64,000 nucleotides of DNA from Mycetocola zhujimingii (lineage in GTDB: Bacteria > Actinomycetota > Actinomycetes > Actinomycetales > Microbacteriaceae): the NCBI RefSeq assembly GCF_003065425.1, contig NZ_CP026949.1:1922001-1986000 (forward strand). The letters are read 5' to 3'. The position numbers were made by a program, and so were the translations under genes. Below the pieces are notes generated by a model that was not told the origin of the DNA, searched no databases, and saw nothing but the letters and a program-made list of their open reading frames with translations. Position 1 is the first letter of the stretch. Each line of letters begins with the position of its first letter. This document shows positions 57,241-64,000 of this stretch, one piece after another.

Positions 57241-57528
57241 TCAGCGCCGAACGGATGCCAGTCTTCCCGATCCGAAGAACAGCGGTGGCGCCCAATAGTG
57301 CACCGGCTCCGGCGACTCGGCATCGATGACCGTTGTGGCGTGCCCGAACTTCCACAGCCGGTTGAACAGGAAGACCGTCACCTCCGTTGGGCCCTCCTCC
57401 GACAGCTGCCAGGTACCCGTTCCCCACTGCGCCGGCTGCCCGCGGCCGTTGAAGACCACGGTCGGCCTCGGGAACCAGCCCACCCTGGGCTTGTGAAGCG
57501 TGAGTTCAAGTCGTCGGGTCTCGGCCAT
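57241..57528 (-). CDS. Hypothetical 95-aa protein
   Basis: Beta-rich small protein (RRLELTLHKPRVGWFPRPTVV, EEGPTEVTVFLFNRLWKFGHA) resembling the short 'hypothetical' partners often found beside ssrA in Microbacteriaceae; that resemblance is an impression. ATG at 57528. It lies downstream of the tmRNA terminator on the same strand. Confidence 0.65.
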   Translation of the reverse strand: MAETRRLELTLHKPRVGWFPRPTVVFNGRGQPAQWGTGTWQLSEEGPTEVTVFLFNRLWKFGHATTVIDAESPEPVHYWAPPLFFGSGRLASVRR

Positions 57529-57572
57529 CCTCCCAGCTAACCACGAATATCCCGCTGGCGATTCCGGGGCAC

Positions 57573-57600
57573 AAAAAAGGGCCACCAGCCGGTGGCCCTT
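57573..57600 (-). terminator. Intrinsic terminator of tmRNA
   Basis: AAGGGCCACC and GGTGGCCCTT form a perfect 10-bp stem with a 4-nt loop, and on the minus strand TTTTTT follows. Confidence 0.9.
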
Positions 57601-57631
57601 CTGTGTTCAGCAACGCGTGATAGCAATTCGA

Positions 57632-58007
57632 TGGTGGAGATGCGGGGAATTGAACCCCGGTCCACTGCTGTGGTCGTGTGCCTTCTACGGGTGTATCCAG
57701 TGAAGACGTTCTACTCGGCTCCGGAATTTGCCACTGGCACCTACTCCGACAAGCCCAGCCTCAGTTTGAGTCCCTCTACGCCCTGAGACGAAACGTAGAA
57801 GCAATCTCTCTAAATGGCGCCAGGATCCGGGTAGAGAGCATTCCCGGTCTGACGGACTTCTTTAGTGCGCTCGCTTAGGCAGCGAGGGCGAAGTCAGTGC
57901 GCTTTGAATTGGCACTTATTGTTTTCCAGAGATCGTTAACGAGATAACCCTGGATCCTCGACCCGCTTCTCACAGTTGCGCAGGCAGTGTCGAAACCGAT
58001 CATCCCC
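57632..58007 (-). ncRNA. ssrA: Transfer-messenger RNA (tmRNA)
   Basis: One-piece tmRNA of about 376 nt. The 5' end GGGGATGATCGGTTTCGACAC pairs with CATCTCC at the 3' end, followed by A-CCA; the T arm is CCGGGGTTCAATTCCCCG. The tag frame (57878-57915) reads ANSKRTDFALAA and ends TAA. It rescues stalled ribosomes with SmpB, encoded 1.6 kb away. A strong terminator follows. Confidence 0.97.
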
Positions 58008-58183
58008 ATGCGAATCGTGTGCTTCGCCCTGCGTGCAGAACGAGCCTCGAAGTGAATCACTATCACGCGCTGTTGAGTTGTAAAACCGGGAGACCCGGCG
58101 CTTGCTGCATCTTCCGATCCAGCTTTCCAGTATACCTCGCGAACGAGCACGCCGGAAATGATTTCGGCTTGTATTCTCGCAGC

Positions 58184-58873
58184 ATGAGCACAGAAGCGCA
58201 CAACACCGCCGACCCGACAGTGATCGCCGTTCGAGGCGAAGCCTGGATCGAGGTGCCACCGGAGCGTGCCAGGGTCAACATCGTGATCGAGGTGGACGGA
58301 GCTGACAAGACCGATGTCGAACGCCGCGCGTCCGACGCGCGAAACGTGTGTATCGACGCCGCTCAGGCTGGCCATGACCCGGTAAACGGACCGATCACCG
58401 ACTGGGCCGCCGGCCAGCTTCAGGTCTGGAGCCAGCGGCCATGGAACGCCGATGGCGTCCAGCTCCCGCTGGTATTCCATTCACGGTCGACGCTGTCAGC
58501 CACGTTCTCCGATCTCGAGGCGGTCGGCCCCTGGATCGACGCGGCGACTCACGATGGCGCGGTCGCTCTCGCGGGAATCGACTGGAGCATCACCGACAGC
58601 ACGCGGCGCGAACTCGAGGAAGGGTGCCAGCGGGACGCCGTCCGGAACGCCGTCTCAAAGGCATCCGTTTATGCCTCATCGCTCGGACTCGGGAGCGTGC
58701 GTCCCACCGAGATCGCCGAACCTGTGGTGCTCGGCTCGCCAGACGCAGAGTTCGGTGCCGTGAGCAGGATGGCGCTTGCCTCTGCCCCGGGGACTCCGAC
58801 CGGCTTCGCGCCAGAGCCGATACGCATCCACGTGGCGGTCAACGCCAGGTTCGAAGCGCGACCGGCGGATTAA
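58184..58873 (+). CDS. SIMPL (DUF541) domain protein
   Basis: 229-aa protein with the DUF541 plan: VIAVRGEAWIEVPPERARVNIVIEV at the N-terminus, a middle mixed region, and CQRDAVRNAVSKASVYASSLGLG towards the C-terminus. No signal peptide, unlike many relatives that are periplasmic, so it is likely cytoplasmic. Function unknown; some are linked to interleukin-like signalling or oxidative stress by name only. ATG start. It converges with the phosphatase gene, overlapping by 4 nt. Confidence 0.85.
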   Translation: MSTEAHNTADPTVIAVRGEAWIEVPPERARVNIVIEVDGADKTDVERRASDARNVCIDAAQAGHDPVNGPITDWAAGQLQVWSQRPWNADGVQLPLVFHSRSTLSATFSDLEAVGPWIDAATHDGAVALAGIDWSITDSTRRELEEGCQRDAVRNAVSKASVYASSLGLGSVRPTEIAEPVVLGSPDAEFGAVSRMALASAPGTPTGFAPEPIRIHVAVNARFEARPAD

Positions 58874-59607
58874 TCCTGCTCGACGAGAGCGCTTCGCAGT
58901 CGGCCGAGTTCGTTGAGGGTGAACCCTGCGCCGAGCAAATACTGGCGAACCGAGCCATGTTCGGCTTCGAGCTCATCCAGGACTTCGTCGAGCACCTCGC
59001 CGGGGCTTCCGCCCATGAGAACACGGAGCTCGGGCGTCTCGGTGCCCCCGTGCTCAACGATGATCGAGATCATGTTCTCGAGCCACTCACCGCTCAGGTT
59101 CTCTTCCGATCGGGCGTAGTCCTCGACCACGAGACGCCGGTCGACACCGACAGCGAGCAGGGCGAGTGCGACGACAACGCCCGTGCGGTCCTTGCCCGCC
59201 GTGCAGTGGATCAGAACCGGATGCTCCTCCATCGCCAACAGCTCGCGAAGAGCCCTGGCCACAACGCCCGAGTGCTGGGTGAGAATACGGCGGTAGAGCG
59301 TCGCCAGGCTCACGGCCGCTTCACCCTGCGACGCACCGGATCCCTCGAATAACGGCAGATGCACCCTGCGGACATCGAGCCCGTCGAGGTCGTCGGGCAT
59401 GACCCTGACCTCGAAGTCGTCGCGCAGGTCGATGACCACGCCGACTCCGAGATCACGAACGTCCTGTTTGCCGTCGTCGCCGAGCCGGTAGAGGCCGTCG
59501 GAGCGAAGCAGGCGGCCGTATCTCACCCGCCCGTCCAGGGTCGGATAACCGCCGACGTCGCGAAAGTTGTACGTGCCGTTCACCGTCAACTTCGGTGCGA
59601 TCGTCAC
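58870..59607 (-). CDS. Tyrosine-protein phosphatase (IphP/PtpB type)
   Basis: 245-aa phosphatase. The P-loop is HCTAGKDRTG (CX5R) near residue 135, and the N-terminus NFRDVGGYPTLDGRVRYGRLLRSDGL is typical of bacterial PtpB/IphP-like dual-specificity enzymes that also accept phosphoinositides. The GTG start overlaps the smpB TAG by one base (TAGTG), so translation follows smpB directly. Targets unknown. Confidence 0.9.
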   Translation of the reverse strand: MTIAPKLTVNGTYNFRDVGGYPTLDGRVRYGRLLRSDGLYRLGDDGKQDVRDLGVGVVIDLRDDFEVRVMPDDLDGLDVRRVHLPLFEGSGASQGEAAVSLATLYRRILTQHSGVVARALRELLAMEEHPVLIHCTAGKDRTGVVVALALLAVGVDRRLVVEDYARSEENLSGEWLENMISIIVEHGGTETPELRVLMGGSPGEVLDEVLDELEAEHGSVRQYLLGAGFTLNELGRLRSALVEQD

Positions 59608-60083
59608 TACTCCCCCAGGTGGTTCTTTGCCGCGATTGCCCTGGCTGCCTCGCGCGTTGCTTCACGCTCACGCAGCGTCTGGCGCTTGTCGTATTCCTTC
59701 TTACCCTTGGCGATGGCTATTTCAACCTTCGCCTTGCCATCGCTGAAGTACAGCTTGAGCGGGATGATCGTGTATCCGCCCGGTGCAACCTTGTGGCTGA
59801 TCTTCAGGATCTGCGCCTTGTGCAGCAGCAGCTTTCGCTTGCGCCGCGGCGGGTGGTTGTTCCAGGTGCCGCCGGTGTACTCGGGGATGTGGACAGCGTC
59901 GAGCCAGGCTTCGCCGCCCTCGATGAAGGCGTACCCGTCGACGAGCGACGCGCGACCGGCGCGCAGTGACTTCACCTCGGTACCGGTGAGCACCAGCCCG
60001 GCCTCATAGGTGTCTTCGATGAGGTAGTCATGGCGCGCCTTGCGATTGGTGGCCACAACGTTTTGACCACGTTCCCTGGGCAC
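59607..60083 (-). CDS. smpB: SsrA-binding protein
   Basis: 158-aa RNA-binding protein of trans-translation. Motifs: [33 protein letters not shown], the beta-barrel core [24 protein letters not shown], and the conserved C-terminal helix [15 protein letters not shown] that enters the mRNA path. GTG start. It is downstream of ftsX by 106 nt and is followed at once by the phosphatase; ssrA is 1.6 kb on. Confidence 0.97.
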   Translation of the reverse strand: MPRERGQNVVATNRKARHDYLIEDTYEAGLVLTGTEVKSLRAGRASLVDGYAFIEGGEAWLDAVHIPEYTGGTWNNHPPRRKRKLLLHKAQILKISHKVAPGGYTIIPLKLYFSDGKAKVEIAIAKGKKEYDKRQTLREREATREAARAIAAKNHLGE

Positions 60084-60189
60084 GAGCTACTCCGTTGTTT
60101 GTTGTGAGCGGATGCTATGCCCCGCGTGAAACCGCCGAACCTGTTGCCCGGCAGCCCATCAGTCTAACAACACGATCTGCCCGTGCACG

Positions 60190-61104
60190 CTAGATCTTCA
60201 GATACCGCTTGATCGCAAAGTTGGCCGAGAGCGCGGCCAGCACCATTCCGACGACGAGCAGGAGCGGCACAACAACGATGGCGTCGGAGATGCCCACGAA
60301 GTTGACGAACGGCATCATCGGCGCAAGATAGCCGTCGATGAAGAAGTACACGATGGCGATGACCGCTCCCCCGGCCAGTACCGAGCCGATCACCGCGGAG
60401 AAAACTCCCTCGAGGATGAACGGGGTCTGGATGAACCGGTTCGACGCACCAACCAGGCGCATGATCCCGATCTCCTTGCGGCGAGAGTATGCCGATAGCC
60501 GGATCGTGGTTGCGATGAGCAGCACGGCGGCGACGAGCATGAGCGCCGCGATGCCGATCGCCGTGTAACTGGCGACGTTGAGCACCCGGAAGATGGCGTC
60601 GAGGTACTGGCGCTGGTCTGTCACTTCCTCAACACCCGGGGTCCCCGAGAACGCTTCGACGAGCACCTCGGACTGCGACGGGTCCTTGAGGTTGACCCAG
60701 TAGGTCTCGTTGAGCTGCTCGGGCGACACCAGCTGTGCGAGCTGGTTGCCCTCGAACTGCTTCTGGAAGTTGTCGTATGCCTGCTGGTGGTCTTCGAAGT
60801 AGTTCTTGTCGATGAACGGAGAGAGGGTCTCAGACTCGAGCTGGCCGAGAACCCCAGCCTTCTGCTCGTCGTTGGCGGCGCCAGCCGTGCAGGTCTCGGC
60901 CTGCGAATCGCCGGTGCAGAGGTAGATGGCGACCTGCGCCCGGTCGTACCAGTAGTTCTTCATCTGGCCGATCTGCATCTGCAGCAGCACGGCGGTTCCC
61001 ACGAAGGTGAGCGAGATAAAGGTGACGAGGATGACAGAAATCACCATCGAGACGTTGCGGCGGAGCCCGGTTGTTGCCTCCTGCCAGATGAGCGAGAGCC
61101 TCAT
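60190..61104 (-). CDS. ftsX: Cell division ABC permease FtsX
   Basis: 304-aa protein with four helices, a large extracytoplasmic loop after helix 1 (about residues 45-165) and the FtsX/MacB core RLSAYSRRKEIGIMRLVGASNRFIQTPFILEG. With FtsE it activates peptidoglycan hydrolases at the septum, in actinobacteria through RipC-like partners. The ATG overlaps the ftsE TGA (ATGA). Confidence 0.96.
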   Translation of the reverse strand: MRLSLIWQEATTGLRRNVSMVISVILVTFISLTFVGTAVLLQMQIGQMKNYWYDRAQVAIYLCTGDSQAETCTAGAANDEQKAGVLGQLESETLSPFIDKNYFEDHQQAYDNFQKQFEGNQLAQLVSPEQLNETYWVNLKDPSQSEVLVEAFSGTPGVEEVTDQRQYLDAIFRVLNVASYTAIGIAALMLVAAVLLIATTIRLSAYSRRKEIGIMRLVGASNRFIQTPFILEGVFSAVIGSVLAGGAVIAIVYFFIDGYLAPMMPFVNFVGISDAIVVVPLLLVVGMVLAALSANFAIKRYLKI

Positions 61105-62141
61105 TTGACCGGACCCACGTTCTGTTCGTCGCCTGTCTCCGGGTCGACGGTACCCCGAAGTCCCAGCCGCTCCGCGAGGGAGAGGTGCTCGGTGAGGTCG
61201 CTCGTCGTTTCCTGACGGGGCAGTGCGATGGCGCCTGTCGCGTTCGCGCCGGCTCCGGCGTCGGCGGTATCGCTGACGGGTGCAGGTGCGGAGCGGGATG
61301 GAGCTGGGCCGGTCGCCACGGCATCCGGTGTTGAAATCAAAATCTGGTGGGCTTTCGTTTCTGCGTCGGCTTCTGCGGCGGCTTCGCGCACTTCCTGACG
61401 GGCTTTCTTGGCCGACTGCCCCTTGGCGACGGCGGGCCTGAGCTCAGGCACGACTCCGGTGGTGCCGTAACCGCCCTCACGTTCGTCGCGGACGATGACG
61501 CCGTCGACGAGTTCGATCACGCGGCGCTGCATCTTGTCGACGATGCCCGCCTCGTGGGTTGCCATCAGCACTGTCGTACCGCCGGCGTTGATGCGCTCGA
61601 GAATCTGCATAATGCCCGCGCTCGTAGCCGGGTCGAGGTTTCCCGTCGGCTCGTCGGCGAGCAGGATCTGCGGCTTGTTGACCACGGCGCGCGCGATCGC
61701 GACGCGCTGCTGCTCACCACCCGAGAGCTCGTGCGGCAGCCGGTCGGCCTTGGTCTCAAGTCCGACCATCTTGAGCACGTCGGGAACGGCCTCCTGCACA
61801 TAGCCGCGCGACTTGCCGATCACCTGAAGCGTGAACGCGACGTTCTGGAACACCGTCTTGTTCGGCAGCAGGCGGAAGTCCTGGAACACCACTCCGAGGT
61901 TCCGACGGAAGTATGGGATCTTCCGGCTCGAGATCGACCCGAGGTCGTTGCCGAGGACGAAGATCGACCCGTCCGTCGGCTTTTCCTCTTTGAGGATCAA
62001 CCGCAGGCAACTCGACTTTCCTGAACCGGACGCACCGACGAGGAAGACGAATTCTCCCTTGGCGATTTCCAGGTCCATGCTGTCGATTGCCGGACGCTTG
62101 GTACCGGAGTATTTCTTCGTAACGTTCTCAAACCGAATCAT
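61101..62141 (-). CDS. ftsE: Cell division ATP-binding protein FtsE with long C-terminal tail
   Basis: 346-aa ATPase. Walker A GASGSGKSS near residue 36, signature LSGGEQQRVAIARA, and Walker B ILLADEPTGNLD. The canonical enzyme ends near residue 228, but here a further 115 residues follow, rich in Ala, Glu, Thr and Pro with charged patches (QSAKKARQEVREAAAEADAE), probably disordered. The last bases overlap ftsX. ATG start at 62141. Confidence 0.96.
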   Translation of the reverse strand: MIRFENVTKKYSGTKRPAIDSMDLEIAKGEFVFLVGASGSGKSSCLRLILKEEKPTDGSIFVLGNDLGSISSRKIPYFRRNLGVVFQDFRLLPNKTVFQNVAFTLQVIGKSRGYVQEAVPDVLKMVGLETKADRLPHELSGGEQQRVAIARAVVNKPQILLADEPTGNLDPATSAGIMQILERINAGGTTVLMATHEAGIVDKMQRRVIELVDGVIVRDEREGGYGTTGVVPELRPAVAKGQSAKKARQEVREAAAEADAETKAHQILISTPDAVATGPAPSRSAPAPVSDTADAGAGANATGAIALPRQETTSDLTEHLSLAERLGLRGTVDPETGDEQNVGPVK

Positions 62142-62225
62142 GACCTCTTGAGCCTAGGCAGCGATCCGGGCATTGCCGGCATGACACGCCTGCCGGGCAG
62201 GACTCGGCTCCGAGGCCGGGTCCGG

Positions 62226-63335
62226 CTAGCTGTCGACGGGCTGCTTGCGCCAGCGGATGCCCGCGGCGATGAAACCGTCGAGGTCACCGTCGAAGACGTT
62301 CTGCGGGTTGTTCACCTCGAAGTCGGTGCGGAGGTCCTTGACCATTTGGTACGGCGCGAGCACGTAGGAGCGCATCTGGTCGCCCCAGCTCGCCGTGATG
62401 TTGCCGGCGAGTTCCTTCTTCTTCGCGTTTTCCTGTTCACGCTGCACGAGGAGAAGGCGCGACTTGAGCACGCGCATGGCTGCGGCGCGGTTCTGGATCT
62501 GGCTCTTCTCGTTCTGGCAGCTCACGACGATTCCGGTCGGCAGGTGAGTGATGCGCACAGCGGAGTCCGTGGTGTTGACGGACTGACCACCGGGGCCTGA
62601 CGAACGGAACACGTCGACGCGGATGTCGTTGTCGGGGATGTCGACCTCTTCGGTCTCGGCCATCAACGGAACGACTTCGACGGCAGCGAAGCTGGTCTGG
62701 CGCTTCCCCGCCGAGTTGAACGGGCTCATCCGCACGAGACGGTGTGTGCCCGCCTCAACGCTGAGCGTTCCAAAGGCATACGGCGCGTCGATCTCGAACG
62801 TTGCGCTCTTGATTCCCGCTTCTTCGGCGTAGCTCGTGTCGAGCACTGTCGCCTTGTACTTGTGCTGCTCAGCCCAGCGCAGGTACATCCGGAACAGCAT
62901 GTCAGCGAAGTCAGCAGCATCGACTCCGCCGGCTCCCGCACGGATGGTGACGACCGCCGGCAGCGGGTCGTACTCACCGTTGAGCAACGTCTGCACCTCG
63001 AGGTTGCCGATCTGCTTCTGCAGGTCGGCGAGTTCAGTGCGCGCTTCGGCGGCAGAGTCTTCATCGCCCTCTGCATTGGCCAGTTCGATGAGCACCTCGA
63101 GGTCGTCGAGTTGCTGCTCGATCGCGACGATCCGGGCGAGCTCCGACTGTCGGTGGCTGAGCGCGCTGGTGATCTCCTGCGCTTTCTCGGTGTCGTCCCA
63201 CAGGTCGGGAACACCGGCCTGTGCACTGAGGTCGGCGATCTCGGCGCGCAACCCGTCGAGGTCGACAACCTCACGGATGTCGTTGAAGGTCGCGCGGATG
63301 GAGGCGATTTGGGCACTCAGGTCTAGATCTAACAT
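62226..63335 (-). CDS. prfB: Peptide chain release factor 2
   Basis: 369-aa class I release factor for UGA and UAA. The tripeptide anticodon SPF is in [18 protein letters not shown] and the catalytic GGQ in [19 protein letters not shown]. The frame is continuous from the ATG at 63335, so the programmed +1 frameshift found in many prfB genes is absent. It leads the minus-strand ftsE-ftsX-smpB neighbourhood. Confidence 0.97.
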   Translation of the reverse strand: MLDLDLSAQIASIRATFNDIREVVDLDGLRAEIADLSAQAGVPDLWDDTEKAQEITSALSHRQSELARIVAIEQQLDDLEVLIELANAEGDEDSAAEARTELADLQKQIGNLEVQTLLNGEYDPLPAVVTIRAGAGGVDAADFADMLFRMYLRWAEQHKYKATVLDTSYAEEAGIKSATFEIDAPYAFGTLSVEAGTHRLVRMSPFNSAGKRQTSFAAVEVVPLMAETEEVDIPDNDIRVDVFRSSGPGGQSVNTTDSAVRITHLPTGIVVSCQNEKSQIQNRAAAMRVLKSRLLLVQREQENAKKKELAGNITASWGDQMRSYVLAPYQMVKDLRTDFEVNNPQNVFDGDLDGFIAAGIRWRKQPVDS

Positions 63336-63392
63336 GTCAAGCCCAGCCTACCTTCGGCACGGCATCCGTTCGCGGGCATACACTGAAAAGTG

Positions 63393-64000
63393 ATGACAGA
63401 GAAGAAGACCGACGAGTTCTCGTTCCGCGGTGTCGCTGTCGTCGTCTTCCTCCCCACCCTGTTGTTTTCCATCGGTGAGGGCGCGCTGATCCCGCTGATT
63501 CCCGCGGCGGCAACCAACCTCGGCGCGAGCCTCGCGATAGCCGGCGTGATCTCCGGCATGGTGATGATCGGTGAACTCGTCGGTGACATCCCGAGCGGCT
63601 GGCTCGTTCACAAGATCGGGGAACGCGTCGCCATGATCGGCGCAGCGGCCGTCTCGGTCCTCGCGGTACTCGGAGCCGTCCTCGCACCGAACGCATGGAT
63701 CCTTGCCGCATCCATCTTCGTACTCGGGCTTTCCACCGCCGTGTTTGCCCTCGCCCGGCACGCGTTCATGACGAGCTATGTCCCGATCCAGTACCGCGCT
63801 CGGGCTCTGTCGACCCTCGGCGGCGTCTTCAGGGCCGGCCTCTTCATCGGCCCCCTTCTCGCGGCCCCCGTGATTCACTTCACCGGCGGTACACAGGGCG
63901 CGTTCTGGATCATGGTGATCTCGTGCCTCGCCGCCGTCGTGATCCTCATCCTGCTTCCTGACCCCGAGTCGATGTTCGGTCACGCCCGCCGCTCCCCCTC
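63393..64000 (+). CDS. MFS transporter, N-terminal part (runs off right edge)
   Basis: The first 202 codons of an MFS transporter are present: VFLPTLLFSIGEGALIPLIPAA is helix 1, followed by LVGDIPSGWLVHKIGERVAMI (motif A) and about six helices, then a basic loop after DPESMFGHARR where the window ends. Substrate unknown. ATG start, divergent from prfB with 57 bp between. Confidence 0.88.
   Translation, partial: MTEKKTDEFSFRGVAVVVFLPTLLFSIGEGALIPLIPAAATNLGASLAIAGVISGMVMIGELVGDIPSGWLVHKIGERVAMIGAAAVSVLAVLGAVLAPNAWILAASIFVLGLSTAVFALARHAFMTSYVPIQYRARALSTLGGVFRAGLFIGPLLAAPVIHFTGGTQGAFWIMVISCLAAVVILILLPDPESMFGHARRSP

Noticed and set aside
62226-63335. Programmed frameshift in prfB
   Set aside because: The reading frame is continuous from ATG to stop with no internal UGA near codon 25.

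Overview
The DNA is GC-rich with strong G/C bias at third codon positions. It carries GTG and TTG starts, many 1-4 nt gene overlaps, a tmRNA whose tag reads ANSKRTDFALAA, an SCO7613-type membrane protein, a DUF6458 protein and a prfB-ftsE-ftsX-smpB-ssrA neighbourhood. Together these point to an actinobacterium, most likely Microbacteriaceae. The family placement is inference from gene content; no search was run.

Layout. 0-2 kb: leuCD (minus) with a candidate Leu-codon leader ORF and a long inverted repeat upstream. 2-4 kb: terC behind a recognisable yybP-ykoY manganese riboswitch, divergent from a YqhA-family gene. 4-12.5 kb: a GH15 glycosidase, a DUF1624/DUF418-like membrane protein and a four-gene oligopeptide ABC importer. 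12.8-18.6 kb: tRNA-Glu, an MBL-fold hydrolase, a divergent GH13 enzyme, an SRPBCC protein, an amino acid permease and a small conserved-looking ORF. 18.7-23.3 kb: a translationally coupled DUF2975 / XRE regulator / 1251-aa zinc-ribbon membrane protein operon.

24-34.6 kb looks like an accessory, rearranged segment. It holds small redox enzymes (PPOX/F420-type, F420-reductase-like, NmrA-like, SDR, CMD), three regulators, an efflux pump, a Nudix protein and short hypothetical proteins. It also holds two partial gene duplications (the 5' end of the PPOX gene and the 3' half of the SDR gene) and a CPBP-protease fragment.

34.8-43 kb: tRNA-Gln, a thioredoxin-reductase-like gene coupled to gltX, an FAH-family gene, ilvE, leuB, an MFS exporter with its divergent TetR gene, and a DUF6458 gene. 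43-53.3 kb is an almost unbroken minus-strand run, otsA-otsB-ilvD-ilvB-ilvN-ilvC, two small membrane proteins, then serA. This gives trehalose synthesis, the common branched-chain pathway and serine entry. With leuB, leuCD and ilvE in the window, most of the Val/Ile/Leu pathway is present; leuA and ilvA are not seen.

53.4-64 kb: small membrane and hypothetical proteins, tRNA-Lys, a HisN-like phosphatase, a PlsC-type acyltransferase coupled to an alpha/beta hydrolase, tmRNA, a SIMPL protein, a tyrosine phosphatase overlapping smpB by one base, ftsX, ftsE with a long C-terminal tail, prfB, and a truncated MFS gene at the right edge.

The window is mostly core metabolism. The least ordinary items are the leuC leader, the duplicated fragments of the 24-33 kb segment, the DUF2975/XRE/SCO7613 operon, and the smpB-phosphatase coupling. 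I saw no CRISPR array, prophage, insertion sequence, toxin-antitoxin pair or recognisable defence system.
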